Positions 7,687 through 16,283 of a stretch of 42,473 nucleotides of DNA are shown piece by piece. The stretch is from Alistipes sp. (GTDB taxonomy: Bacteria; Bacteroidota; Bacteroidia; Bacteroidales; Rikenellaceae). Within the stretch, counting starts at the first letter, position 1. Every line of letters begins with the position of its first letter. The notes under the pieces are model-generated. The model searched no databases. It was not told the origin of the DNA and saw nothing but the letters and a program-made list of their open reading frames with translations. Position numbers and translations under genes: made by a program. The stretch lies in assembly GCA_017558115.1 (NCBI GenBank), contig JAFYWG010000012.1, positions 1 to 42,473 on the forward strand, given 5' to 3'.

Positions 7687-9876
7687 ATGAAGACAACAAA
7701 ACTACTCACCGCGCTTTTGGCGCTTGCAACACTTGTCGGTTGTGCATCGGAGACCCCCGAGGCAGCAACAGACTATGCAGCAAAGGTAAACCCTAAGATT
7801 GGCTCAGGTGGCCATGGACACGTATTCGTTGGTGCTAACGTACCATTCGGTATGACACAGGTGGGCCCCACAAGCATCACCCAGGAGTGGGACTGGTGCT
7901 CTGGCTACCACGACTCAGAGAATAGCGTAATCGGCTTCTCACACACCCACCTATCAGGTACTGGCTGTGGCGACTTGTTCGACGTAACGCTCATGCCCGT
8001 TATGGGCGAGGTGGAGTATGGCCGCGGACGCCTCGGCGACTACTCTACAGGCTTCTGGAGCGAGGCCGACCGCACACAGGAGATCGTAGAGCCTGGCTAC
8101 TACTCTGTGCCCCTTACTCGCTACGACATCCTTGCCGAGATGACAGCTACGGAGCGTGGCGGCTTACACCGCTACACATTCCCCGAGGGTGAGGATGCAT
8201 CTATCATCCTCGACCTTGTGCATGGCGGTTGCTTCGACCGTCCCGAGGAGCTCTACGCTGAGGCTGTTAGCGACACCCGCGTTGTTGGTCGCCGTCATAG
8301 CTGGGGCTGGTCAAACAACCAGAAGGTATACTTCGTCATCGAGTTCTCGAAGCCCTTCACAGCCTTCGAGCCTATCGGTGAGTATGGCTTCTACTACCGC
8401 ATACACTTCGACACTACGGCTGGCGAGCAGATTGGCGTAAAGGTGGCCCTCTCGTCAACAAGCCCCGAGGGTGCTGAGCGCAACTTCAACGCCGAGGTTG
8501 CAGACATCGACTTCGACACAGCACGCAAGACTGCATACGAGAAGTGGAACAAGGAGATCTCGAAGATTCGCATCGAGGGTGCAACTGTTGTTCAGCAGGA
8601 GATCTTCTACACAGCGATGTATCATATGTACGTTGCTCCATCGTTGTTCTCTGACGTAGACCGCACATATCGTGGTGCTGACAATGTTGTACACCCCGAT
8701 CCAGGCCACGATACCTATACAACATTCTCATTGTGGGATACTTACCGCGCTAAGTTACCATTGATGACCATCACTCACCCCGAACTTATGGATGATGTTA
8801 CCAACACCATGATCAACATCTGCGAGGAGCAGGGTTTTCTTCCTATCTGGCACTTGTGGGGCTGGGACAATGGTTGCATGGTAGGCTCTCCAGGTATCAT
8901 CGCTGTGGCAGATGCTGTGGCTAAGGATATTGAGGGCATCGACGCCGAGCGCGCATGGGCTGCTATCTACACCTCTGCAATGAAGGATATGCGCGGTGGT
9001 AAGTACCGCAAGGAGTATGGCTACATGCCTAACGACCTCCAGGGTGAGTCTATCGCACACGACATGGAGTTCGCCATTGCCGATGCTGCTGCCGCTACCG
9101 TAGCTGAGAAGCTCGGTAAGGAGGAGGCCGAGTACCTCGCTACACGTAGCCACTCTTGGACCAACTACTACGACACCGAGACGGGCTTCATCCGCGGCAA
9201 GTCATCTACGGGCGAGTGGCGCGCAGATTTTAATCCATACAACGCTTCGCGTATTGCCAACGAGTACTGCGAGGGTAACGCATGGCAGTACCTCTGGCTC
9301 GTACCCCACGATCTCGACCTCTTGCAGGAGTATATGGGTGGCCGCGAGGCTACTATCGCACGCCTCGACGAGCTCTTCACCACAGACTCTAAGATGGAGG
9401 GCGAGGATGTGACACCCGACATTTCGGGTCTTATCGGCCAGTATGTTCACGGCAACGAGCCCAGCCACCATATCATCTACTTCTACACTATATTGGGCGA
9501 GCCATGGAAGGCTGCCGACCGCCTCTACGAGGTTATGGCTACGATGTACTCTAACCAGCCCGATGGCCTTTCGGGCAATGAGGACGTGGGTCAGATGTCT
9601 GCATGGTACGTGATGACAACTCTCGGCTTCTACCCCGTGGAGCCAGCATCTAAGCAATATGTCTTGGGTGTGCCTATGGTTGACGCAGCGGAGGTTGATG
9701 TAGAGGGTGGCATCTTCCGCGTTGAGCGCGTGGGCTACAGCGAGGAGAACCGCTATGTGCAGAGCGTGGAGCTCAACGGCGTGGCTCTCGACCGCTACTA
9801 CATCACCCACGAGGAGATTGTGGCTGGTGGCACTCTTAAGTTCCACATGGGTGCAGATAAGAGCATCTGGTACTAA
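7687..9876 (+). CDS. GH92 exo-alpha-mannosidase, lipoprotein (second of two)
   Basis: 729 residues. Lipoprotein signal with cysteine 19 (LATLVGCASE), so membrane anchored, unlike its neighbour which has a cleavable signal. GH92 landmarks: VNPKIGSGGHGHVFVGA at the start, TFSLWDTYRAKLPL, GNEPSHH (E591) and GNEDVGQMSAW (D633), all catalytic positions of the family. The region after FSLWDTY (WHLWGWDNGCMVGSPG) differs from the first GH92 (WELYGRETFTMEGDPA), which suggests a different leaving-group preference; this is inference. Starts one base after the previous stop and ends the operon before a hairpin. Confidence 0.94.
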   Translation: MKTTKLLTALLALATLVGCASETPEAATDYAAKVNPKIGSGGHGHVFVGANVPFGMTQVGPTSITQEWDWCSGYHDSENSVIGFSHTHLSGTGCGDLFDVTLMPVMGEVEYGRGRLGDYSTGFWSEADRTQEIVEPGYYSVPLTRYDILAEMTATERGGLHRYTFPEGEDASIILDLVHGGCFDRPEELYAEAVSDTRVVGRRHSWGWSNNQKVYFVIEFSKPFTAFEPIGEYGFYYRIHFDTTAGEQIGVKVALSSTSPEGAERNFNAEVADIDFDTARKTAYEKWNKEISKIRIEGATVVQQEIFYTAMYHMYVAPSLFSDVDRTYRGADNVVHPDPGHDTYTTFSLWDTYRAKLPLMTITHPELMDDVTNTMINICEEQGFLPIWHLWGWDNGCMVGSPGIIAVADAVAKDIEGIDAERAWAAIYTSAMKDMRGGKYRKEYGYMPNDLQGESIAHDMEFAIADAAAATVAEKLGKEEAEYLATRSHSWTNYYDTETGFIRGKSSTGEWRADFNPYNASRIANEYCEGNAWQYLWLVPHDLDLLQEYMGGREATIARLDELFTTDSKMEGEDVTPDISGLIGQYVHGNEPSHHIIYFYTILGEPWKAADRLYEVMATMYSNQPDGLSGNEDVGQMSAWYVMTTLGFYPVEPASKQYVLGVPMVDAAEVDVEGGIFRVERVGYSEENRYVQSVELNGVALDRYYITHEEIVAGGTLKFHMGADKSIWY

Positions 9877-9883
9877 GCTTTAT

Positions 9884-9920
9884 GGTGTGCAACGAGCTCT
9901 CTTAGGGCTATTTGCACACC
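9884..9920 (+). terminator. Hairpin after GH92 operon
   Basis: GGTGTGCAA (9884-9892) and TTGCACACC (9912-9920) form a perfect 9-base-pair stem with a 19-base loop. The T-tract after it is poor, so it may be an attenuating or mRNA-protecting hairpin. Confidence 0.45.
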
Positions 9921-9944
9921 AATGCTTAAAATAGTTTAGAAAAA

Positions 9945-9976
9945 TTGCTCGATTTGGGCGAAAGTTTGTACATTTG
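9945..9976 (+). promoter_or_regulatory. Bacteroidota-type promoter for yitT-like gene
   Basis: TACATTTG (9969-9976) is an exact TAnnTTTG; TTG at 9945-9947 lies 21 bases upstream as a weak -33 element. The leader to the ATG at 10051 is about 67 bases. Confidence 0.6.
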
Positions 9977-10050
9977 CGCCCAATTTGATGGATTATATTA
10001 ATATTAGTTTATAAACTATTAGCCTTATTTTTACTAAATTCTGAATTGAT

Positions 10051-11043
10051 ATGGGTGTAAAAATCTCTTCTCGTTCGATTCTTGTAGGCATCAAGGAGTA
10101 TGTTTTGATGACCTTTGGTATGTTCTGCTACGCCTTCGGCTGGCAGATGTGCGTACTTCCCGCAGGTGGTATGGGTGGTGGCGCCGCAGGTTTGGCAACA
10201 CTTATCAATGCCATTCTTCCTACAACACTCTCTGAGGGCTTCTTCTCAATCGGTAACCTCATCTTCATCATCAACTGTATTCTCCTTATCCTCGGTGTTA
10301 TGATCGTAGGTTGGAAGTTCGGTATCAAGACCCTCTACTGTATCTTGATGATGTCTGTGATGTTCAACGTTGTTGAGTTGCTCGACCCCGCATTGGTTGT
10401 TAACGTATTCAAGGGCGTTGACGCATGGCGACTCCTCATGGTTGTGCTTGGTGCAGCATCTTGCGGTGTTGGTATCGCAGTTTCGTTCATGCAGGGTGGC
10501 TCAACTGGTGGTACAGATATCGTTGCAATGATCATCAACAAGTTCCGCACCGTAAGCTACGGTAAGGTATTGCTTATGACCGACTGCGGTATCCTTATCT
10601 CATCAGTATTCCTCACAACTACAGTGTGCATGGCTACTGACGCAGGTATCGTAGACCCCGAGAACCCCATGACTATCTCGCCTCTTGATCCTGAGGCCTT
10701 TGCTCGTATGGTATACGGTTTCATCATGATTGCCGTTATCGGTTACACTGTAGACTTCGTACAGTCTGGTAACCAGCAGTCTAACCAGATTATGATCTTC
10801 TGTAAGGACTATGAGAGCATGGCAAATATGATTATGACCAAGGCTAATCGTGGTGCTACACTTATCGATGCTATGGGTTCATACTCTAAGACTCCATCTA
10901 AGGCCGTTATGGTTGTTTGCCGTAAGCGCGACACATCGACAATCTTGAAGTTCGTGCGCGAGGAGGATCCTAACGCATTTATCACCGTAGGCTCTGTAAT
11001 GGGCGTATACGGTCAGGGCTTCGACGCCTTGAATAAGCTCTAA
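10051..11043 (+). CDS. YitT family membrane protein with DUF2179 domain
   Basis: 330 residues. YitT_membrane (DUF161) proteins are multi-pass inner-membrane proteins of uncertain, probably transport, function with a soluble C-terminal DUF2179 domain. Visible: about five to six hydrophobic helices between residues 15 and 235, the glycine-rich segment PAGGMGGGAAGLATLIN, the conserved GGSTGGTDIVAMIINK motif (about 149-165), then a cytosolic domain from about 240 (NQIMIFCKDYESMANMI, RGATLIDAMGSYSK, FITVGSVMGVYGQGF). Own promoter upstream; priA starts 38 bases downstream, so they may share a transcript. Confidence 0.92.
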   Translation: MGVKISSRSILVGIKEYVLMTFGMFCYAFGWQMCVLPAGGMGGGAAGLATLINAILPTTLSEGFFSIGNLIFIINCILLILGVMIVGWKFGIKTLYCILMMSVMFNVVELLDPALVVNVFKGVDAWRLLMVVLGAASCGVGIAVSFMQGGSTGGTDIVAMIINKFRTVSYGKVLLMTDCGILISSVFLTTTVCMATDAGIVDPENPMTISPLDPEAFARMVYGFIMIAVIGYTVDFVQSGNQQSNQIMIFCKDYESMANMIMTKANRGATLIDAMGSYSKTPSKAVMVVCRKRDTSTILKFVREEDPNAFITVGSVMGVYGQGFDALNKL

Positions 11044-11081
11044 TAGGGGCTTCCTCTACATACTCATAAACGACTGCTGCG

Positions 11082-13334
11082 ATGTTGTACGCACAGGTAG
11101 TTCTGCCGTTGGCACAGCCGATGTATAGCTTCTCGCTTGACGAGAGTTTGGCTGTGGAGGTGGGCGATGCTGTGGTTGTGCAATTTGGCAGCAGTCGTTA
11201 TTGTACGGGCATCGTGTGGAGCTTGACCACCGAGCGTCCCGAGTACCCACGCATCAAGCCCATCCTTAAGCGTCTATACTCCACACCCCTCGTCACAGCT
11301 GAGGCACAGCGCCTCTGGGAGTGGATTGCAGAGTACTACATGTGCACCATAGGCGAGGTTATGCGTGTGGCACTTCCTGCCCTTGCTAAGCCCTCGGCTA
11401 CAACACTCACAGAACTCGACGAGCGTAGCATAGAGCCCCCCACCGAGACATTCATTGCCCTTACGGAAGAGCTACGCACCGAGGAGAGCCTCGAAGCGTA
11501 TGTCAATAAGCACTCGCGCAAGGCACCACGCCGCACCGCGACCATGGAGCGCATCGCTGCCCTCGCCGCGGAGCGCGGTGGCATGGATAGATTCGTGCCC
11601 CGCCGCCTTGTCGATGTGGAGACACAGCACATTGCAGAGCTCAAGCGAAGAGCTCTTATAGAACTACGCGAAGCCCCCATCGAGGCTACGCACGACAAAA
11701 ACGACTTCCTACTTCCCACACTCTCTGCGGCACAGCAACACGCCCTCGAGGCCATAGATTGTGGTCATGCGGCGGGTAAGGTAGCACTTCTGCATGGTGT
11801 AACAGGTTCGGGTAAGACCGAGATATACATACACCTCATCGCCCGCACCCTCGCCGAGGGCCGCGATGTCCTGGTCCTCGTGCCCGAGATTGTCATAACC
11901 TCACAGCTTGTAGAGCGCCTTGAGCGCATCTTCGAGGGTCGCACCACCACATACCACTCGCGCCTTACGCCCCTACGCCGTGGCGAGACATTCCTACGCC
12001 TTGCCTCATCGACGGGTGGCGAGCTAATTGTTGGTGTGCGCTCGGCGATATTCCTCCCTATGCGCCGTCCAGGTCTTATCGTAGTGGATGAGGAGCACGA
12101 CGCAAACTACAAACAGGTGGACCCCACACCGCGCTACAACGCCCGCGATATGGCCGTTGTGATGAGCCGCATATATGGCGCAAATGTGGTGCTTGGCAGC
12201 GCCACACCCTCGTTGGAGAGCCTTGCAAATGCCATGTCGGGAAAGTATGCCTATGTGGAACTTAAGGAGCGCTGGGGCGAGGCCATCCTGCCCGAAATCA
12301 TAGTCTCGGACACCATACGTGCCGTGAAGCGCAACGAGCGCAAGACACATTTCAACCTTGAGTTGTTGCAGAATATAAACCGTTCACTGAGTGCGGGCGA
12401 GCAGGCAATACTCTTTCAAAATCGCCGCGGCTACGCACCCTATATACAGTGTCGCACCTGCGGCTACTCACCACGCTGCCCCCACTGCAACGTGACACTC
12501 ACACGCCACAAGGCGAGCGACCGCATGGAGTGCCACTACTGCGGCTACAACATGCCCACACCCAAGATGTGCCCCAACTGCGAGGTGCAGGATATGGCAC
12601 TCATGGGCTTCGGCACAGAGAAGGTGGCAGAGGAGATAGCACGTCTAATCCCCGAGGCACGCATCGAGCGCCTCGATGGCGACACCTCGACCTCGGAGCG
12701 AGCCTTCAAGCGCATCGTTACACGTTTCGATAGTGGCGAGGCGGACATCCTTGTAGGCACACAGATTCTCACCAAGGGTTTTGATTTTGGTGGCGTTACA
12801 ACTGTAGGCATACTCAATGCAGACAACCTACTCACCATGCCCGACTTTAGAGCCTCGGAACGCGCCTTCCAACTCATGATGCAGGTGGCGGGACGTGCCG
12901 GCAGGCGCAACGACCGCGGCCGCGTTGTGATACAGACATCGCAGCCCAAGCACCCCGTGATACGCTTCGTGGCCACGGGTGACTACCACGCCATGGCCAA
13001 CAGCGAACTTGCCGAACGTCAGGCATTTGGCTACCCGCCATACTCGCACCTCATACGCCTACTCATGCGTCACGAGGATTATAACCTACTGCACCATGCG
13101 GCACACGCCCTTGCTGGTGCTATGCGCAAGAAGTTCGGCGTCAGAGTTATGGGCCCCGTATCGGCAGCATTAGAGATGCTACGCGGTGAGCACCGCGCCG
13201 AGATACTGCTTAAAATCGAGGCGGGAGCATCGATGAAGCGTGCGCGCACACTCCTACGCGAGGCTATAGCCGCAGTTGAGGGCGACGCAAAGTACAAAAC
13301 TGTAAAGATATCTATCGATGTCGATGCTCTATAG
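11082..13334 (+). CDS. priA: Primosomal replication restart helicase PriA
   Basis: 750 residues, usual size. PriA binds stalled forks and reloads the replisome using ATP-driven 3'-5' unwinding. Seen in order: N-terminal DNA-binding domain (YAQVVLPLAQPMYSF, residues 3-17), Walker A GVTGSGKTE (239-247), Walker B DEEH (336-339), helicase motif GSATPSLES, zinc-binding region with four cysteine pairs (CRTCGYSPRCPHC and later CHYCGY, CPNC), motif V/VI region (GTQILTKGFDF, QVAGRAGR). Overlaps comF by 17 bases in a different frame, implying co-translation. Confidence 0.97.
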   Translation: MLYAQVVLPLAQPMYSFSLDESLAVEVGDAVVVQFGSSRYCTGIVWSLTTERPEYPRIKPILKRLYSTPLVTAEAQRLWEWIAEYYMCTIGEVMRVALPALAKPSATTLTELDERSIEPPTETFIALTEELRTEESLEAYVNKHSRKAPRRTATMERIAALAAERGGMDRFVPRRLVDVETQHIAELKRRALIELREAPIEATHDKNDFLLPTLSAAQQHALEAIDCGHAAGKVALLHGVTGSGKTEIYIHLIARTLAEGRDVLVLVPEIVITSQLVERLERIFEGRTTTYHSRLTPLRRGETFLRLASSTGGELIVGVRSAIFLPMRRPGLIVVDEEHDANYKQVDPTPRYNARDMAVVMSRIYGANVVLGSATPSLESLANAMSGKYAYVELKERWGEAILPEIIVSDTIRAVKRNERKTHFNLELLQNINRSLSAGEQAILFQNRRGYAPYIQCRTCGYSPRCPHCNVTLTRHKASDRMECHYCGYNMPTPKMCPNCEVQDMALMGFGTEKVAEEIARLIPEARIERLDGDTSTSERAFKRIVTRFDSGEADILVGTQILTKGFDFGGVTTVGILNADNLLTMPDFRASERAFQLMMQVAGRAGRRNDRGRVVIQTSQPKHPVIRFVATGDYHAMANSELAERQAFGYPPYSHLIRLLMRHEDYNLLHHAAHALAGAMRKKFGVRVMGPVSAALEMLRGEHRAEILLKIEAGASMKRARTLLREAIAAVEGDAKYKTVKISIDVDAL

Positions 13335-14040
13335 CGCATACCGAGCCATACGCTCACTACTCTTTGCCCAGGAGTGCATGGTGTGTAGCGAGCATGTCGA
13401 CGACGCCATGCACGGCATCTGCATAAAGTGCAGATACAACATCCCCCTGACCAACTACTGGCTCAAAGAAGAAAACCCCGTAAAGGAGAAGTTCGCAGGA
13501 CTTATTCCCATCGTGCAGGGCTCATCATTTATATTCTATGCTGGCGACAGCCTATGGCGCACCATGATACACCGCTTCAAGTATAGCGGTGAGTGGCAGA
13601 TAGCCTACAACATGGGGCGTTGGTATGGTGCCGAACTTAAGGCCTCGGGGCTTTACGACGACATCGACGTTGTCATCCCCGTGCCGTTGCACCCCTTCAA
13701 GCTCCTCAAGCGCGGCTACAACCAGTCGACATACCTCGCCGAGGGCATGGCAAAGGCGATGGGCACAACCATCGACACGCGCGCAGCACGCCGCATACGC
13801 AACAACCCCTCGCAGGCGAGACGTGGAGCACGCGACCGCTGGGAGAATGTCGACGAACTATTCCGCATAGTGCGCCCCGAGAGACTTCGCGGTAAGCATA
13901 TCCTCGTTGTAGACGACGTGCTCACCTCGGGTGCTACGCTCACCACATTCCTCAAGGAGATAATTAGCACCGTACCCGACTGCCGCATATCTGTCGCCAC
14001 ACTCGCCGTGAGCAAGCATATCACACCCTTGGGTAAGTAA
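13318..14040 (+). CDS. comF: ComF family phosphoribosyltransferase-like protein
   Basis: 240 residues. ComF proteins combine a zinc ribbon with a type I phosphoribosyltransferase fold and assist DNA uptake in competent bacteria; the biochemical role remains unclear. Zinc-ligand cysteines C20, C23, C35 and C38; RGYNQSTYLAEG (about 137-148) and the PRPP loop HILVVDDVLTSGATL (about 196-210) are present. The start at 13318 lies inside priA (17-base overlap); an ATG two codons later is also possible. Lies between priA and dprA, the latter a partner in handling incoming single strands. Confidence 0.9.
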   Translation: MSMLYSAYRAIRSLLFAQECMVCSEHVDDAMHGICIKCRYNIPLTNYWLKEENPVKEKFAGLIPIVQGSSFIFYAGDSLWRTMIHRFKYSGEWQIAYNMGRWYGAELKASGLYDDIDVVIPVPLHPFKLLKRGYNQSTYLAEGMAKAMGTTIDTRAARRIRNNPSQARRGARDRWENVDELFRIVRPERLRGKHILVVDDVLTSGATLTTFLKEIISTVPDCRISVATLAVSKHITPLGK

Positions 14041-14078
14041 TTTTGCACGACACATAGCCGCCATACGATAATTTTCGC

Positions 14079-14086
14079 TATCTTTA
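14079..14086 (+). promoter_or_regulatory. Probable promoter -7 element for dprA
   Basis: TATCTTTA differs from TAnnTTTG only in the last base and sits 17 bases before the dprA ATG. No convincing -33 element. Confidence 0.35.
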
Positions 14087-14103
14087 CAAAAAATTATGCG
14101 GCT

Positions 14104-15204
14104 ATGGTAATCGAAGATTTAGCTCTACTCTTTATTCGCGGACTCGGAAGCCGTGGCATAGTACACCTTATCGACCACTTCGGCTCTGCCGAGGCGATAT
14201 TCCGTGCGCCCATGAGTGCCTTAATCAACGAGGCTAAGCTACGCAAGGATGTCGCCGAGCGCATCGCGGCGGGTGAGGGCATGGCCGAGGCACAGCGCGA
14301 GGTGGAGTACTGCCGCAAGCACCAGATATGCGCCATAGCTGCCACCGACGAGGAGTACCCCGAGGCTCTTCGTGAGGCATCAGACCGTCCACATGTGCTA
14401 TTTGTAAAGGGCAACATCAGCGCGCTACGCATGCGTACGCTATCTATGGTGGGCACGCGTGAGGCAACACCCTCGGGCATACACGCAGCAGATAAGATAA
14501 TCGCGGGATTGGCAACACAGATACCAGACCTATGTGTCGTGAGTGGCTTGGCATATGGCATCGACAGCGCCTGCCACCGCTCTGCACTTGCGCATGATGT
14601 CACCACCGTGGCCGTAGTTGCCGACACCCTCCCCAACGTTAGCCCCGCACCCAACCGCAACCTTGCCGAAGAGATACTACGTCAGGGTGGCGCCATAGTC
14701 TCGGAGCTACACAGCCAGTCGAAACAGAACGGACAGCTCTTCATCGCCCGCAACCGCATCATCGCGGCACTCAGCATGGGTACTATCGTCGTAGAGTCAC
14801 CCGCATCGGGTGGATCACTCGCCACAGCCGACATTGCCGACAGCTATGGTCGCACCGTAATGGCGCTACCTGGTCGCATCACCGACACCCAATCCTTTGG
14901 CTCGAACAACCTTATACGCTGCGGCAAGGCACGCATGGTGCTTACGGCAAACGACATAATCGAGGAGTTGGGTTGGAGCACCGAGCAACCGACCGAGGAG
15001 AGTTGTGAGACATCGCCCCTCGACAACCTAACCCCCACCGAACAACTTATATATAAGGCCTTCGACAACGCTGCTACCCTCGACTGGGCAGGACTAAGCT
15101 CCGCTACAGGACTTACAATGGGTGAGTTGGCGATGGCGCTTATGGACTTAGAGCTTAAGGGCGTAGTGCGCTGTCTGCCAGGCAAGCGCTACGAGCGCAT
15201 ATAA
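14104..15204 (+). CDS. dprA: DNA-processing protein DprA
   Basis: 366 residues. DprA binds incoming single-stranded DNA and loads RecA during transformation. N-terminal helical region (1-100), then the Rossmann-like DprA domain: MVGTREATPSGIHAADKI (about 116-133), VVSGLAYGIDSACHRSAL, LPNVSPAPNRNLAEEIL, GGAIVSELHS, FIARNRIIAALS, VVESPASGGSLATADIA. The C-terminal winged-helix-like DML1 segment (about 305-366) is present. tatD follows after 24 bases, forming a likely two-gene operon. Confidence 0.96.
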   Translation: MVIEDLALLFIRGLGSRGIVHLIDHFGSAEAIFRAPMSALINEAKLRKDVAERIAAGEGMAEAQREVEYCRKHQICAIAATDEEYPEALREASDRPHVLFVKGNISALRMRTLSMVGTREATPSGIHAADKIIAGLATQIPDLCVVSGLAYGIDSACHRSALAHDVTTVAVVADTLPNVSPAPNRNLAEEILRQGGAIVSELHSQSKQNGQLFIARNRIIAALSMGTIVVESPASGGSLATADIADSYGRTVMALPGRITDTQSFGSNNLIRCGKARMVLTANDIIEELGWSTEQPTEESCETSPLDNLTPTEQLIYKAFDNAATLDWAGLSSATGLTMGELAMALMDLELKGVVRCLPGKRYERI

Positions 15205-15228
15205 CATTAACGATCAACCTATTGAACT

Positions 15229-16008
15229 ATGATAGATACCCACTCACATATCTATGCCGAGGAGTTTGACTACGACCGTAGCGAGGCCCTTACGCGCGCC
15301 AAGGAGGCGGGCGTAGAGCTGCTTATCCTCCCCGACATCGACTCCGAGAGCCGCCCCCGCATGCTTGAACTCGCAGCGGCCAACCCCGACTACTGCCACG
15401 CCATGGCGGGTCTGCACCCCACATCCGTGAATGACAACCCTCACTGGCGCGAGGAGCTTGACGCCGTAGAGCGCCTACTGCGCGAGCCACCCATGGCACT
15501 ATGCGGCGTGGGCGAGATTGGTCTCGACCTATACTGGAGTCAGAGCTTCTACACTCAGCAGCGCGAGGTGCTTCACGCGCAGATTGAACTTGCACTACAA
15601 TATAATAAGCCCGTTGTCATCCACACCCGCTCGGCATATGACGAGATGGAGGATGCCCTTGCCACATATCGTGGTCGCGGACTTAGAGGCGTGCTCCACG
15701 CTTACGCCGACTCGGCCGAGCGCGCGCTGAGGTTTGCCAAGATGGGCGAAATATACTTCGGCGTGGGTGGCGTAGTGACATTCAAAAATGCTGGCCTCGA
15801 CAAGGAGGTAGCACAGCTCCCTGTGGAGTTGCTACTGCTGGAGACCGACTGCCCCTACCTCACCCCCGTACCCCACCGAGGTAAGCGTAACGAGTCGGCA
15901 TATGTCGAGCATGTATGCCGCAAGGTTGCCGAGTTGCACAACACCACGTTCGACCATGTCGACAGACTTACCACCGCTACGGCAAAGCAGCTCTTCGGGC
16001 TGATATAA
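15229..16008 (+). CDS. tatD: TatD family metal-dependent DNase
   Basis: 259 residues, typical. TatD enzymes are cytosolic 3'-5' exonucleases of the amidohydrolase superfamily. Metal ligands visible: DTHSH at the start (residues 3-7), GEIGLDLYW (about 92-100), VIHTRSAYDEM, GVLHAYADS (H about 154) and LLLETDCPYLTPVPHRGKRN. Next to dprA, consistent with a loose DNA-metabolism cluster (priA, comF, dprA, tatD). Confidence 0.95.
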   Translation: MIDTHSHIYAEEFDYDRSEALTRAKEAGVELLILPDIDSESRPRMLELAAANPDYCHAMAGLHPTSVNDNPHWREELDAVERLLREPPMALCGVGEIGLDLYWSQSFYTQQREVLHAQIELALQYNKPVVIHTRSAYDEMEDALATYRGRGLRGVLHAYADSAERALRFAKMGEIYFGVGGVVTFKNAGLDKEVAQLPVELLLLETDCPYLTPVPHRGKRNESAYVEHVCRKVAELHNTTFDHVDRLTTATAKQLFGLI

Positions 16009-16014
16009 CGCACT

Positions 16015-16043
16015 ATTCCCGACCCTAAAAGCCGGGAATTTCT
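16015..16043 (+). terminator. Short hairpin terminator after tatD
   Basis: ATTCCCG (16015-16021) pairs with CGGGAAT (16033-16039), followed by TTCTACTCTT. Seven base pairs with an 11-base loop; modest T content. Confidence 0.5.
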
Positions 16044-16054
16044 ACTCTTGCAAC

Positions 16055-16163
16055 TGATAATCAACACGTTAGAATAGCAATAATTCGATAATCGTTGTAA
16101 CTCGTTGATTATCAACACTATGAAAAACCTGATTTTTCAACACATATAACACATTAATAATCA
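16055..16163. repeat. Cluster of near-palindromic TGATnATCA motifs
   Basis: TGATAATCA (16055-16063, followed by ACACGTTA), TGATTATCA (16106-16114, followed by ACACTA) and TAATAATCA (16155-16163) lie 42-51 bases apart upstream of a lipoprotein promoter. Each is a nine-base palindrome with one central base, the last with one mismatch. The same motif occurs twice at 33926-34031. Function unknown. Confidence 0.5.
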
Positions 16164-16206
16164 ACTGATTAACTGCGGCATCGCGGAAAAAATCTGGCTC
16201 AAAAAA

Positions 16207-16238
16207 TTTGGTTATGACCATGGTTGTCACTAATTTTG
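16207..16238 (+). promoter_or_regulatory. Strong Bacteroidota-type promoter
   Basis: TTTG (16207-16210), 20-base spacer, TAATTTTG (16231-16238): both elements exact. The lipoprotein ATG follows 45 bases later. A similar layout recurs at 34075-34106. Confidence 0.8.
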
Positions 16239-16283
16239 CATTGAGAAACAACCGAAAAGTCTAACAACTAAAAACCTACAGCT

